NCBI RefSeq assembly: GCF_004919105.1
Contig: NZ_STGK01000011.1
Span: forward strand, 124,001-188,000
DNA length: 64,000 bases
DNA from: Nocardioides sp. GY 10113
Lineage (GTDB): Bacteria; Actinomycetota; Actinomycetes; Propionibacteriales; Nocardioidaceae
Direction of reading: 5' to 3'
Translations under genes and position numbers: made by a program
The notes under the pieces: model-generated
Told to the model about the DNA's origin: nothing
Database searches by the model: none
Seen by the model: the letters and a program-made list of their open reading frames with translations, nothing else
Shown here: positions 15,390-24,322 of the stretch, piece after piece
Position numbering within the stretch: position 1 is the first letter of the stretch
How the letters are laid out: each line of letters starts with the position of its first letter

Positions 15390-15592
15390 GGGTCGTGTGC
15401 CTGAGACATCGGCATAGCGGGTTGCTGGGCACACGACCCCACCCGCGCCCGGACTCACCCCGGGTCGTGTGCCTGAGACACCGACATACCGGGGCCCCAG
15501 GCACACAACCCCACCCACGCCCAGACTCACCCCGAGTCGTGTGCCCCAGACACCGACATACCGGGGCCCCAGGCACACAACCCCACCCACGC
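15390..15592. repeat. tandem 72-bp hairpin repeat, three copies
   Basis: Units start at 15390, 15462 and 15534; the third is shortened to about 59 bp. Each unit carries its own stem: GGGTCGTGTGCC pairs with GGCACACGACCC in unit 1, perfectly; units 2 and 3 have one or two changes. The second and third are nearly identical to each other (centre GACACCGACATACCGG). The array fills much of the 511-bp gap between convergent genes (SGNH hydrolase and YdeI-like). No gene was found in this gap. Confidence 0.88.
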
Positions 15593-15786
15593 GCGCCGGC
15601 AGATCCACCACCGCCGCCATCGCCACCACCACCGAGCGCGTCACCCTGGGCGGACGGCCGAGCCCGCAAGCTTCGAGTCCCACCGGCACGGACGCCCAGC
15701 CCACCACCGGGTGCGTGACCTCACCACACCGCACAGCGGCGCGCCGACCGGGACCGCGCCAGGAACCTCATCGCAGCAGGGTCCTC

Positions 15787-15825
15787 CCCGTCGCGGTCAG
15801 CGCTCTCCCGTCGCGGTCAGCGCTC
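15787..15825. repeat. 19-bp direct repeat duplicated at a stop codon
   Basis: CCCGTCGCGGTCAGCGCTC occurs at 15787-15805 and 15807-15825, with a 20-bp period. The second copy contains the stop codon of the YdeI-like gene, so the gene's end has been tandemly duplicated. Confidence 0.85.
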
Positions 15826-16503
15826 GGCCGCCGCGGCGGCCGCGGCGGACGCGGCCCGCTCGACCCACCTCGGCACGTCGCCGTAGCGCTGGCTGGGGAT
15901 CAGCTCGCCGGCAGCGCAGCAGTCGATCAGCTGGGCCATCCGCCGCTCGCGGGTGGCCTCCTGCTTGGCCGAGGTCACCCAGGCGGTGCAGACCTTGCGG
16001 TAGGTCACCGTCGACGCCGCCCAGAACGCACTGGCCGCGGGAGACGCAGCCAGCCGGGTCGCGTAGGCGTCGGGGAGCGCGGCCGGGAGGCCGACGTGAC
16101 TGTACGCCTCCTCGTCGCTGCGACGCTGCTCCCAGATCGCCAGTCCGCTGGGCTGCATCCTGCCCTCGGCGCGCAGCTTCTCGACGAGGTCGATGTTGAC
16201 CTTGCTCCAGCGTGAGGTCTTCTTGCGCGGCGTCCATCGCTGCCGCCGGGTGTCGGCGTCGATGCGCTGGACGACCGAGTCGATCCATCCCCAGCACAGT
16301 GCCTCGGGCACCGCCTCCTCCCACGTGAGGCCGCGGTCGGGCACGTGCGCCCTGTTGAGCCCCATCCACAGCTCGGTCTCGGTGTCGTGGCAGAGCGCCA
16401 ACCACGCGCCGAACTCCTCAGGACCCGCGAAGAAGCGCGCGGGTCGTTCGGGCGTGCCGCCCATGCGCCCCGGGAGGTCGTCCGCTGCCTGGCCGTGCGT
16501 CAT
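15817..16503 (-). CDS. YdeI/OmpD-associated family protein
   Basis: Up to 228 residues. The core contains WMGLNRAHVPDRGLTWEEAVPEALCWGWIDSVVQRID and RRQRWTPRKKTSRWSKVN, the hallmark of the YdeI/OmdA family. It ends with an alanine run and AER, close to the duplicated 19-mer. The start is ATG 16503, or ATG 16464 (MGGTPERPARFF). The family is cytoplasmic and poorly understood; some homologues are linked to polymyxin or envelope-stress survival, but no reaction is established. It stands alone between the repeat region and the aldo/keto reductase on the same strand (49-bp gap). Confidence 0.85.
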   Translation of the reverse strand: MTHGQAADDLPGRMGGTPERPARFFAGPEEFGAWLALCHDTETELWMGLNRAHVPDRGLTWEEAVPEALCWGWIDSVVQRIDADTRRQRWTPRKKTSRWSKVNIDLVEKLRAEGRMQPSGLAIWEQRRSDEEAYSHVGLPAALPDAYATRLAASPAASAFWAASTVTYRKVCTAWVTSAKQEATRERRMAQLIDCCAAGELIPSQRYGDVPRWVERAASAAAAAAAER

Positions 16504-16552
16504 GGCAGGAGCCTGTCACCGAGTGCCGACACCCCCTCGGTCGGCCACCCCG

Positions 16553-17434
16553 TCATCCGTCGAGCAGAGCCAGCTCGTCGGCGGTCAGGTCCAGGGCCGC
16601 AGCCGCGGCCGAGTCGGTCACCGACGAGGCACGCTTGGCGCCGGGGATCGGGATCACCACCGGCGACTGGGCCAGCTCCCAGGCGAGCGCGACCTGCTGG
16701 GGGCTGACGCCGCGGTCGTCGGCCACCCGCGCGAACGCCGGGTGGTGCGCGGCCAGGTCCTTGGCGTCTCCGAGGCCGCCCAGCGGGCTCCACGGGAGGA
16801 AGGCCAGCCCGAGCTCGGCGCACACGTCGATCTCTGGGCGGCTGCTGCGGAACTTCGGGGAGAACTGGTTCTGCACGCTGACCAGCGCGTCGCCCAGCTC
16901 CGCATGGGCGGCCCGGATCTGGGCCTCGTTCGCGTTGGACAGCCCGATCATCCGCACCTTGCCGCTGTCCCGGATCTCCGCGAGCGTCCCGATCACCTCC
17001 TCGTACGGCGTCGCCGGGTCGGGCCGGTGGTGCTGCCACAGGTCGATCCGCTCCACCCCCAGCCGCTCCAGCGACGCGTCCACCGCGGCGAGCAGGTGGG
17101 ACCGCGAGCTGTCCGTGGCCCAGCCGCCGCCCTCGGTGCGCACGTGGCCGCCCTTGGTCGCCAGGAACACCCGGTCCCGGACGCCGAGCTCGTCGAGGAG
17201 CGAGGCGACCAGCCGCTCGTTCTCCCCCTGGGCCCGCTCGCCCTTCTCCTCCCCGGGGCCGTAGGCGTCCGCGGTGTCGAAGAGCGTCACACCGGCGTCC
17301 AGTGCGGCGCTCACGGTGTCGAGCAGCTGCTGGCGCGGCTGGGTGCCGGTCTGGTCGAAGGTCATCAGGCCGAGGCCGACCGCGCCCACCTCGACGCGCC
17401 CGACGGTGTCGTTGCCGATCGTCCGAGTCCTCAT
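16553..17434 (-). CDS. aldo/keto reductase
   Basis: A 293-residue NADPH-dependent TIM-barrel reductase. The tetrad is visible: Asp and Tyr in LFDTADAYGPG (about residues 48-58), Lys in FLATKGGH, and His in DLWQHHRPDP. The cofactor end has GLSNANEAQI and VIPIPGAKRASSVTD. It resembles the AKR11/13 group that reduces small aldehydes or sugars. Start ATG 17434. It diverges from the P-type ATPase gene across 117 bp. Confidence 0.93.
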   Translation of the reverse strand: MRTRTIGNDTVGRVEVGAVGLGLMTFDQTGTQPRQQLLDTVSAALDAGVTLFDTADAYGPGEEKGERAQGENERLVASLLDELGVRDRVFLATKGGHVRTEGGGWATDSSRSHLLAAVDASLERLGVERIDLWQHHRPDPATPYEEVIGTLAEIRDSGKVRMIGLSNANEAQIRAAHAELGDALVSVQNQFSPKFRSSRPEIDVCAELGLAFLPWSPLGGLGDAKDLAAHHPAFARVADDRGVSPQQVALAWELAQSPVVIPIPGAKRASSVTDSAAAAALDLTADELALLDG

Positions 17435-17551
17435 GCCCCGCTCCTACCCCGCGGGCCGGGTACCGAACCCTGTCGGCGGCGGGACCTTCGCCCCGCGGGG
17501 TCACGCTCGTCTCCCCTGGCGCGCGCCCTCGGCCGCGGGGATGCTCGAAGG

Positions 17552-19867
17552 ATGGAGTCCCTCCGACGCAACGCCGTGCTGCTGGAGTTCGCGGCCGGGA
17601 CGGCGCTGCTGCTCCTCGGCTCCGCGTTGTGGCTGCTCGGCTCGGGGGCGGCGGACCTGGCGTGGCTGGCCGCCACCCTCCTCGGGCTGGTCGCCTCGCT
17701 GGCCACCACCGTCGACGCGGTACGCCGCCGGCGTCCCACAGTCGACGTGATCGCGCTGCTCGCGCTGGCCGGCGCGCTGGCCGTCGGCGAGCTCTTCGCC
17801 GGCGCTGTGGTGACGGTGATGCTGGCCAGCGGACAGCTGCTGGAGGCACGGGCCGAGGCCCGCGCCCAGCGCGAGCTGCGGCTGCTGCTGGAGCGCTCGC
17901 CCCGCACCGCCCGCCGGTACGGCGACCGCGGCGGCGACGGCGGCGTGACCGAGGTGCCGGTCGAGCGGGTCGCCCTCGGGGACCGGCTCCTGGTCCGCAC
18001 CGGCGACGTCGTCGGCGTCGACGGGCGGCTGCTGGGGCCGGCGACCCTGGACGAGTCGACACTCACCGGGGAGCCGCTGCCCCGCGAGCGCGCCGCGGGC
18101 GAGGAGGCCCGCAGCGGCGCGGTCAACGCGGGCGGGCCGTTCGACCTGCTGGCCACGGCGTCGGCGGCGGAGTCGACGTACGCCGGCCTGGTCCGCCTCG
18201 TCCAGCAGGCGCAGGCGTCCTCGGCGCCGTTCATCCGAGTGGCCGACCGGCTGGCCGTGCTGTTCGTGCCGCTGACGCTGCTGCTGGCCGGCGCCGCCTG
18301 GGCGGTGGCCGGCGACCCGGTGCGCGCGGTCGCGGTGCTGGTCGTGGCAACGCCCTGCCCGCTGCTGCTGGCCGCGCCGATCGCCTACATCTCGGGGCTG
18401 TCGCGGGCGACCCGCGCGGGAGTGGTGGTCAAGGGCGGCGGCCCGCTGGAGCGGCTGGCGGCGGCCCGGGTGGTCCTCTTCGACAAGACCGGCACCCTGA
18501 CCCGGGGCCGACCCCAGCTGGTCGAGACGGTCACCGGCGACCCGGACCGGGTGGGCGCCGAGGAGCTGCTCGCGCTGGCGGCCTCCCTCGACCAGATGTC
18601 GCCGCACGTGCTGGCCACCGCGATCGTCTCCGCGGCCACCACGCGCGGTCTGCCGCTGCAGCTGCCGGCCGACGTCGTCGAGGAGCACGGCTACGGCCTC
18701 ACCGGCCTGGTCGGCGGCCGCCGGGTGGCCCTCGGCCGCCGCTCCTGGATCGCCCCGGACCCCGCGCCCGCCTGGGTCGACCGCGTGCTGCGGCGCGCCG
18801 CACTGGACGGCTCGCTGACGGTCTTCGCCGCGGTCGACGGGAGGCCGGCCGGCGCGTTCCTGCTCGAGGACGTGATCCGACCCGACGCGCCGCGGATGGT
18901 CCACGGGCTGCGCGCAGCCGGGATCGAGCGGGTGGTCCTGGTCTCCGGCGACCGTGCCGACGCCGCGGAGTCGGTCGGCAGGATCGTCGGCGTCGACGCG
19001 GTCCGCGCGGAGTGCGACCCGGGCGAGAAGCTGGCGGTGATCGGCGCCGAGCGGGCCGCCGGCACCACGCTGATGGTGGGCGACGGGGTCAACGACGCCC
19101 CCGCGCTGGCCGCCGCCGACGTCGGCGTGGCGCTGGCCGCGGCCGGCGCCACCGCCTCCTCCGAGGCGGCCGACGTGGTGCTCACGGTCGACCGCGTGGA
19201 CGCGCTCGCCGACGCCATCCTGATCGCCCAGCGCTCCCGGCGGATCGCACTGCAGGCCGTCGGGGTCGGCATGGGGCTGTCCCTGGTGGCGATGCTGGTC
19301 GCCGCGGCCGGCTACCTGCCGCCGGCCCTCGGCGCGCTGCTGCAGGAGGCGATCGACGTGCTCGCGATCGCGCTGGCGCTGCGCGCGGTCCTGCCCGGCC
19401 GGACCCACACCGTGACGCTGCCCGCCGGCGACGTGGCCGCGGGGACGGCACTGCGCGCCGAGCACGACGCCGCGCTCGCGGTGGTCGAGGAGATCCGCGA
19501 GGTGGCCGACCGGCTCAGCGCGCAACAGCCCGACCTGGCGGCGGCACGGCACCTGCAGGAGCGGCTGCGTAGCGAGCTGCTCCCCCACGAGCGCGCCGAC
19601 GAGGAGCGCCTCGTGCCGATCGTGGCCCGCGCGCTGGGCAGCGCGGCGACGTACTCGCTGAGCCGGACCCACGCCGAGATCGAGCACCAGGTGGTGCGGA
19701 TCGAACGGCTGCTGGACCAGCTCCGAGCGGGCGACGTGCACCCCGAGGACGTGGTGGAGCTGCGGCGGATGCTCTACGGCCTGTACGGCGTGCTCCGCCT
19801 GCACAACGCCCAGGAGGACGAGACCGCGTTCAGCCTGCTGCCGCCCGAGTCCCGCACCGGCCGCTAG
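17552..19867 (+). CDS. P1B-type metal ATPase with C-terminal hemerythrin domain (P1B-5-like)
   Basis: A 771-residue inner-membrane metal pump. There is no N-terminal metal-binding domain; hydrophobic pairs occur near residues 10-45, 70-95, 235-290 and 565-610. The transport motif is ATPCPLLLAAP (TPCP, about 267), the actuator loop DESTLTGEPLP, the phosphorylation site DKTGTLTRG (about 311) and the hinge GDGVNDAPAL (about 509). Residues about 630-771 form a four-helix hemerythrin domain: RAEHDAALAVVEE, LLPHERADEERLVP, SRTHAEIEHQV and RLHNAQEDE supply His/Glu/Asp ligands for a di-iron site. TPCP plus hemerythrin defines P1B-5 ATPases, one of which has been linked to Ni and Fe. The substrate metal here is inferred, not shown. 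Confidence 0.93.
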   Translation: MESLRRNAVLLEFAAGTALLLLGSALWLLGSGAADLAWLAATLLGLVASLATTVDAVRRRRPTVDVIALLALAGALAVGELFAGAVVTVMLASGQLLEARAEARAQRELRLLLERSPRTARRYGDRGGDGGVTEVPVERVALGDRLLVRTGDVVGVDGRLLGPATLDESTLTGEPLPRERAAGEEARSGAVNAGGPFDLLATASAAESTYAGLVRLVQQAQASSAPFIRVADRLAVLFVPLTLLLAGAAWAVAGDPVRAVAVLVVATPCPLLLAAPIAYISGLSRATRAGVVVKGGGPLERLAAARVVLFDKTGTLTRGRPQLVETVTGDPDRVGAEELLALAASLDQMSPHVLATAIVSAATTRGLPLQLPADVVEEHGYGLTGLVGGRRVALGRRSWIAPDPAPAWVDRVLRRAALDGSLTVFAAVDGRPAGAFLLEDVIRPDAPRMVHGLRAAGIERVVLVSGDRADAAESVGRIVGVDAVRAECDPGEKLAVIGAERAAGTTLMVGDGVNDAPALAAADVGVALAAAGATASSEAADVVLTVDRVDALADAILIAQRSRRIALQAVGVGMGLSLVAMLVAAAGYLPPALGALLQEAIDVLAIALALRAVLPGRTHTVTLPAGDVAAGTALRAEHDAALAVVEEIREVADRLSAQQPDLAAARHLQERLRSELLPHERADEERLVPIVARALGSAATYSLSRTHAEIEHQVVRIERLLDQLRAGDVHPEDVVELRRMLYGLYGVLRLHNAQEDETAFSLLPPESRTGR

Positions 19868-19986
19868 CCGCGCGAGGTGCTCGCGGCGCGCGGGTCCTCC
19901 GGAACCGCCGTGCTCGCTGCTGCCCCGTATCGAGACCTCACCGACTCCCCAGCCGGCAGACGGCGCGCACGAGTCCCCGCACGACG

Positions 19987-20023
19987 CATGGGCCCCGCCG
20001 AACCCGAGTCGGCAGGGCCCATG
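19987..20023. terminator. hairpin between convergent ATPase and decarboxylase genes
   Basis: CATGGGCCC-C-GCCGA pairs with TCGGC-A-GGGCCCATG around a 7-base loop with a single internal mismatch. It lies in the 170-bp gap between convergent genes; the rest of the gap holds nothing recognisable. Confidence 0.65.
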
Positions 20024-20037
20024 ACGTCGGGGCGTCG

Positions 20038-21627
20038 TCAGACCGCGTGGTAGATCAGCGTCGGCCGATCGGCGGAGAGCGCCTCGGCGGCCAGACGGCC
20101 GAGGTCCTCGACGTCCTCGGCCACCGCGCCGTGCGCCCCGATCGCCCGCGCCAGCGCCGGCATGTCGGGCCGGGCGAGGTCGACCGCCTGCGGGGCGATG
20201 CCCCGGTCGACCATCTGCTCGCGGATCTCGGCGTAGCCGCCGTTGTCGACGATCACGACCGGGATCGGCAGGCCCTGCTCCGTGGCGGTGATCAGCTCCT
20301 GGATGGAGAACATCGCCGCACCGTCGCCGAAGACGGCCACCACCGGCCGCGCCGGGTCGGCGATCTTGGCACCGATGGCCGCCGGCAGGCCGTAGCCCAG
20401 GGTGGCGTACCCGGTCGGGTACAGCAGGCGGTTCGACGGCGTGAACGGCCAGTAGTGCACCGTGCCGTAGTAGGTCACCTGCGAGCTGTCGCCCGCCACC
20501 ACCGTGTCGCCCGGCAGCGCCGCGCGCAGCACCCGCTGGATCTCCGCCCACGGGCCGGCGTCGGCCTCCGCACCGGCGTCCACCGCGGCCCTGTCGGCCG
20601 GGTCGACCGTCCGGGCGGCGAACGCCTTGCTCCGCAGCACCTCGACCAGGTCCGCCAGCACGACGGACGCGTCGCCGACGAGCGCGAGGTCCGCCTGCAC
20701 GTTCTTGTGCATCTGTGCGGGGTCGAGGTCGATCCGGACGACGATGCGGTGCGCCCCGCCCGGAGCGACCACGCCGCCCCAGAGGTCGGAGTCACCCAGC
20801 TCGCTGCCGACCACCACGACCACGTCGGCGTCGTCGATCAACGCATGCGCGGCCTCCAGCCGGATGCCGGCGCCGAGCGACGAGGGGTGGTCCTCGTCGA
20901 GGATCCCCTTGCCGTTGACCGTCGACAGGACCCGGATGCCGAGGTCGGCCAGCGCCCGCACCTGCTCGCCGGCGCGGCGCGCACCGCCGCCGACGATCAG
21001 CAGCGGTCGCGCGGAGCCGTCGAGCGCGGCCGCGATCTCCTCGACGGCGGCCGGATGGGCGCCGGTCGGACCCGGCAGCGGGCGCGCCGCGACGGGGCGC
21101 CGCTCCCACGTGCCCTCGAGGACGTCGACCGGGATCTCGAGGTGCACCGGGCGGGGCCGCGCGGTGGCGAAGCCCTCGAAGATGGCCGCCACGACCTCGG
21201 GGATCTCGTCGGCCGACTCCACCCGGATGCTGCGCCCGCAGACCGCGTCGAGCGCCGCCTGCTGGTCCTTCACCTCGTGCAGCCAGCCGATGTCCTTGCC
21301 CACCGTGCCGCGGACCGGGCCCGGCGAGATCGCGAGCACCGGCACCGAGTCGGCGTACGCCGTGGCCAGGGCGGTGATCGCGTTGGTGATGCCGGGGCCC
21401 GAGGTGGTGATCAGCACGCCGGGGCGGCCGCTGGTGCGGGCGTAGCCGTCGGCGGCGTATCCGGCACCCTGCTCGTGGCGCGTGACCACGTGCCGGATCC
21501 CGGAGTCGGGCAGGTAGCGGTAGAGCTCCAGGTTGTGGGTGCCCGGGATGCCGAAGACGTCCCGGACGCCGTGCGCCACGAGGGCGTCGATGACGGCAGC
21601 GCCGCCGGTGATCAGGTCAGTCGTCAT
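20038..21627 (-). CDS. ThDP-dependent decarboxylase / acetolactate synthase-like enzyme (possibly 5-guanidino-2-oxopentanoate decarboxylase)
   Basis: A 529-residue thiamine-diphosphate enzyme with three domains: PYR (about 1-170, catalytic Glu in VTRHEQGAGYAADGYAR), a central domain (about 190-320) and PP (about 370-529). The ThDP motif is GDGAAMFSIQELITATEQG...VIVDNGGYAEIREQ. The overall pattern is closest to AruI-type 2-oxoacid decarboxylases, including 5-guanidino-2-oxopentanoate decarboxylase of arginine transamination. The ATG at 21627 overlaps the upstream ABC ATPase stop by one base, so it is the fourth gene of the amino acid importer operon. That context favours catabolism of the imported amino acid. 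The arginine link is inference; no aminotransferase is present. Confidence 0.85.
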   Translation of the reverse strand: MTTDLITGGAAVIDALVAHGVRDVFGIPGTHNLELYRYLPDSGIRHVVTRHEQGAGYAADGYARTSGRPGVLITTSGPGITNAITALATAYADSVPVLAISPGPVRGTVGKDIGWLHEVKDQQAALDAVCGRSIRVESADEIPEVVAAIFEGFATARPRPVHLEIPVDVLEGTWERRPVAARPLPGPTGAHPAAVEEIAAALDGSARPLLIVGGGARRAGEQVRALADLGIRVLSTVNGKGILDEDHPSSLGAGIRLEAAHALIDDADVVVVVGSELGDSDLWGGVVAPGGAHRIVVRIDLDPAQMHKNVQADLALVGDASVVLADLVEVLRSKAFAARTVDPADRAAVDAGAEADAGPWAEIQRVLRAALPGDTVVAGDSSQVTYYGTVHYWPFTPSNRLLYPTGYATLGYGLPAAIGAKIADPARPVVAVFGDGAAMFSIQELITATEQGLPIPVVIVDNGGYAEIREQMVDRGIAPQAVDLARPDMPALARAIGAHGAVAEDVEDLGRLAAEALSADRPTLIYHAV

Positions 21628-22397
21628 CACAGCACCTTCGAGAGGAACGAACGGGTCCGCGCATGCCGCGGGTTGGCGAAGACGTCCTCGGGGGCGCCCT
21701 CCTCGACGATCACGCCGCCGTCCATGAAGACCACCCGGTCGCACACCTCGCGGGCGAAGCCGATCTCGTGGGTCACCACGATCATCGTCATGCCCTCGGC
21801 GGCCAGGCCCTTCATCACGTCGAGCACCTCGCCGACCAGCTCGGGGTCGAGCGCGGAGGTCGGCTCGTCGAACAGCATCAGGTCCGGCTCCATGGCCAGC
21901 GCCCTCGCGATGGCGACGCGCTGCTGCTGGCCACCCGAGAGCATGCTCGGGTAGTGATGCGCGCGCTCGGCCAGGCCGACCCGCTCGAGCAGCGCCAGCG
22001 CCTGTTGGCGCACCTCCGCCTTGTTGCGCCGCTTGACGTAGACCGGCGCCTCCATCACGTTCTCCAGCGCCGTGCGGTGCGGGAACAGGTTGAAGCGCTG
22101 GAAGACCATGCCCACGTCGCGCCGGGCCGCTGCGATCTCCTTGCGGCGCAGCTCGTACTTCTTGCCGTGCGCGCGGCGGTAGCCGACCAGCTCGCCGTTG
22201 ACGCTGATCTCGCCGCCGTCGATGCGCTCGAGGTGGTTGATGCAGCGCAGGAAGGTGCTCTTGCCGGAGCCGGAGGGGCCCAGCAGCGAGACGACCTCGC
22301 CGCGGCGCACGGTGAGGTCGATGCCCTTGAGGACCTCGTTGTCGCCGTACACCTTGCGGACGCCGACCGCCTCCACCATCGGGATCGTCTCGGTCAC
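21627..22397 (-). CDS. polar amino acid ABC transporter ATP-binding protein
   Basis: A 256-residue GlnQ/HisP-type ATPase. Walker A is [11 protein letters not shown] (about 40-48), the Q-loop [10 protein letters not shown], the signature [15 protein letters not shown], Walker [13 protein letters not shown], and the switch His is in [12 protein letters not shown]. The start is GTG 22397, overlapping the permease stop as GTGA, with GGAG just upstream. It lies between the permease and decarboxylase genes of one operon. Confidence 0.95.
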   Translation of the reverse strand: MTETIPMVEAVGVRKVYGDNEVLKGIDLTVRRGEVVSLLGPSGSGKSTFLRCINHLERIDGGEISVNGELVGYRRAHGKKYELRRKEIAAARRDVGMVFQRFNLFPHRTALENVMEAPVYVKRRNKAEVRQQALALLERVGLAERAHHYPSMLSGGQQQRVAIARALAMEPDLMLFDEPTSALDPELVGEVLDVMKGLAAEGMTMIVVTHEIGFAREVCDRVVFMDGGVIVEEGAPEDVFANPRHARTRSFLSKVL

Positions 22398-23293
22398 AGC
22401 TCCGCTCCCCTCACCCGCGCCTTGCGCGTCTTGCCGGACGGGGCATGTCCCCTGTTCATCCGCTTCTCCAGTCGGCCCTGGACGATCGTGAGGACCGTGG
22501 TCAGGGAGAGGTACCAGATGCTCGCCACCATCAGGAGCGGGATCTGCTGGAAGTTGTGCCCGTAGATGAGCTGGGCCGCGGTGGTCAGGTCGACCACGCC
22601 GATCACGAGGACCAGCGACGTCTGCTTGAGCATCGTGATGGTCTCGTTGGCCGTGGGCGGGATGATCAGCCGCGACGCCTGGGGCAGGATCACCCGCCGG
22701 TACGTCGTGACCGGGCTCATCCCGAGTGCCTCGGCGGCCTCGGTCTGCCCCTTGTCCACCCCGCCGATGCCGGCGCGCACGATCTCGGCCATGTAGGCGG
22801 CCTCGTTCAGGCCCAGCCCGAGGACGGCGGCGACGAACGGCGTGATCACGGCGTTCGTGTCCCAGCTGACGAGCTCGGGCCCGAACGGGACACCGAGGCT
22901 GATCTGCGGGAGCACGGAGGCCAGGAAGAACCAGAAGAAGAGCTGGACCAGGATCGGCGTGCCGCGGAAGAGCCACACGTAGCCGGCCGCGGACCAGCGC
23001 AGCACGGGGTTCTCCGACTGGCGCATGACCGCCAGGACCGTGCCCAGCGCCACGCCGACGAGCATCGCGATCACGGTGATCTTGAGCGTCGTGAGCAGGC
23101 CGTTCAGGATCGACGCCTCGAAGAGGTAGCCGAACACGAGGTCCCAGCGCAGGGCCTCGTTGGTGGCGAGGAACTGCACCGCCACCGCGGCGTAGACCGC
23201 GATGACGGCGACAGCGACCCATCGCCAGGGGTGGCGGAGCCGGACGATCGGCTCCTCAGCGTGGTGCTCCAGCACCGGGGTCTCGGTGCTCAT
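22394..23293 (-). CDS. polar amino acid ABC transporter permease
   Basis: A 299-residue HisMQ/GlnP-type permease. After a 20-residue cytoplasmic head come about five membrane segments. The EAA loop reads [22 protein letters not shown] (about residues 190-211), and [14 protein letters not shown] precedes it. The start is ATG 23293, one base after the binding-protein stop codon. As the only permease in the operon it would work as a homodimer. Confidence 0.95.
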   Translation of the reverse strand: MSTETPVLEHHAEEPIVRLRHPWRWVAVAVIAVYAAVAVQFLATNEALRWDLVFGYLFEASILNGLLTTLKITVIAMLVGVALGTVLAVMRQSENPVLRWSAAGYVWLFRGTPILVQLFFWFFLASVLPQISLGVPFGPELVSWDTNAVITPFVAAVLGLGLNEAAYMAEIVRAGIGGVDKGQTEAAEALGMSPVTTYRRVILPQASRLIIPPTANETITMLKQTSLVLVIGVVDLTTAAQLIYGHNFQQIPLLMVASIWYLSLTTVLTIVQGRLEKRMNRGHAPSGKTRKARVRGAEL

Positions 23294-23294
23294 G

Positions 23295-24194
23295 TCACTT
23301 GCCCGAGTTGATCGGAGCCCCTTCGAGCGACTGCTCGGTCAGGTTCCACTTGGCCAGCAGCTCGTCGTACGCGCCGTTCTCCTGGAGGACGAGCAGGGCG
23401 GCCTGGACGGCGTCGCGCAGCGCGGTGTCGTTCTTGGGGACCGGGATGCCGACCGGGAGCAGGCCGAACGGCTTGGACATCTCGAATGCCTCGGGGTCCT
23501 GCTTGACGTTGTAGGCGAGGGTCAGGTCGAGGGCGAGGACGGCGTCGGCGCGGCCGGCCTTGAGGGCCTGGACGGCGCTCGCCTGGTCCGGGAAGGGGGC
23601 CTTGTCGAGCGCCTTCTCGCCAGCCTTCGTGCAGTCGGCGCTGATCTCGTCCGCGACGATGTCGCCGGTCGCGCTCTTCTCCACCGCGACGGTCTTGCCG
23701 CACAGGTCGGACTCGACGGCGAGGCCCTCGGGGTTGCCCTTGACGGTCATGAAGGCGACGCCGGAGTTGAGGTAGTCGACGAAGTCGACGTCCACCTGGC
23801 GCTCGGCCTTGTCGATCATCGAGGTGAGGCCGAGGTCGAAGCGGCCGGCCTTGAGGCCGCCGATGATGCCGTCGAAGTTGGTGTTGTTGAACTCGAACTC
23901 CACGCCGAGCACCTCGCCCAGCGCCTTGCCGAGGTCGGCGTCGAAGCCCAGCACGGTGGTGTTGTCGGTGTCGAAGTACTCCATGGGCGGGAAGCTGATG
24001 CCCGAGGCGACCTTGACCACACCCGCGTCAGCGATGTCGGCGGGGAGCAGCGCAGCGGCCGCGTCATCCTTCTCGACGGTCTTCACCTGGGCGGTGGGCT
24101 CGGCGGCGCTCTCACCGCTGGCCTCCGGGGCCGCGCACCCGGTCGCGAGGAGCGCCAGACCGGCCAGGGCGGGAAGGGTGTTTCGCAGTCGCAT
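23295..24194 (-). CDS. amino acid ABC transporter substrate-binding lipoprotein
   Basis: A 299-residue family-3 solute-binding protein. It has a lipoprotein signal ending LLATGC (Cys about 19), then a linker and the two-lobed domain, with SGISFPPMEYFDTDNTTVLGFDADLGKALGEVLG at the first lobe and GIIGGLKAGRFDLGLTSM. The start is ATG 24194, preceded by GGAG. The operon continues with permease, ATPase and decarboxylase. The ligand is presumably a polar or basic amino acid. Confidence 0.94.
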   Translation of the reverse strand: MRLRNTLPALAGLALLATGCAAPEASGESAAEPTAQVKTVEKDDAAAALLPADIADAGVVKVASGISFPPMEYFDTDNTTVLGFDADLGKALGEVLGVEFEFNNTNFDGIIGGLKAGRFDLGLTSMIDKAERQVDVDFVDYLNSGVAFMTVKGNPEGLAVESDLCGKTVAVEKSATGDIVADEISADCTKAGEKALDKAPFPDQASAVQALKAGRADAVLALDLTLAYNVKQDPEAFEMSKPFGLLPVGIPVPKNDTALRDAVQAALLVLQENGAYDELLAKWNLTEQSLEGAPINSGK

Positions 24195-24221
24195 GATCTC
24201 CACTCCAAGTTTTCTCTTGTG

Positions 24222-24233
24222 CAACAAACGTTG
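24222..24233. promoter_or_regulatory. operator-like CAACAAACGTTG near the ABC operon start
   Basis: The 12-mer recurs with one change at 24291-24302 (CAACAAAAGTTG). It also forms AACAA-ACG-TTGTT (24223-24235). It lies 28 bp upstream of the binding-protein start and is a candidate site for the divergent XRE regulator. Confidence 0.55.
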
Positions 24234-24290
24234 TTCTGCAAGCATCGTGGGCCAGATCACATCTCGTCAACGGCCGTGACACACTTGTGA

Positions 24291-24302
24291 CAACAAAAGT
24301 TG
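24291..24302. promoter_or_regulatory. second operator-like site CAACAAAAGTTG
   Basis: One mismatch from the site at 24222-24233; its own arms are CAAC and GTTG. It lies 21 bp before the XRE start codon, consistent with autoregulation. Confidence 0.55.
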
Positions 24303-24322
24303 CCCCAGAAGGGACAGTCGCC

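Noticed and set aside
15390..15592. Short CRISPR array
   Set aside because: Repeats are contiguous 72-mers without unique spacers, and no cas gene is near.
15244..15734. Repeat protein with in-frame 24-residue repeats (VVCLGPRYVGVSGTRPG) encoded opposite the SGNH gene
   Set aside because: The repeats follow simply from the 72-bp DNA period being a multiple of three; the hairpin symmetry shows selection or duplication at DNA or RNA level, not a protein.
17501..20551. About 1000-codon minus-strand open frame opposite the P-type ATPase
   Set aside because: Low-complexity Arg/Gly/His composition, no motif, and it spans unrelated genes and a terminator.
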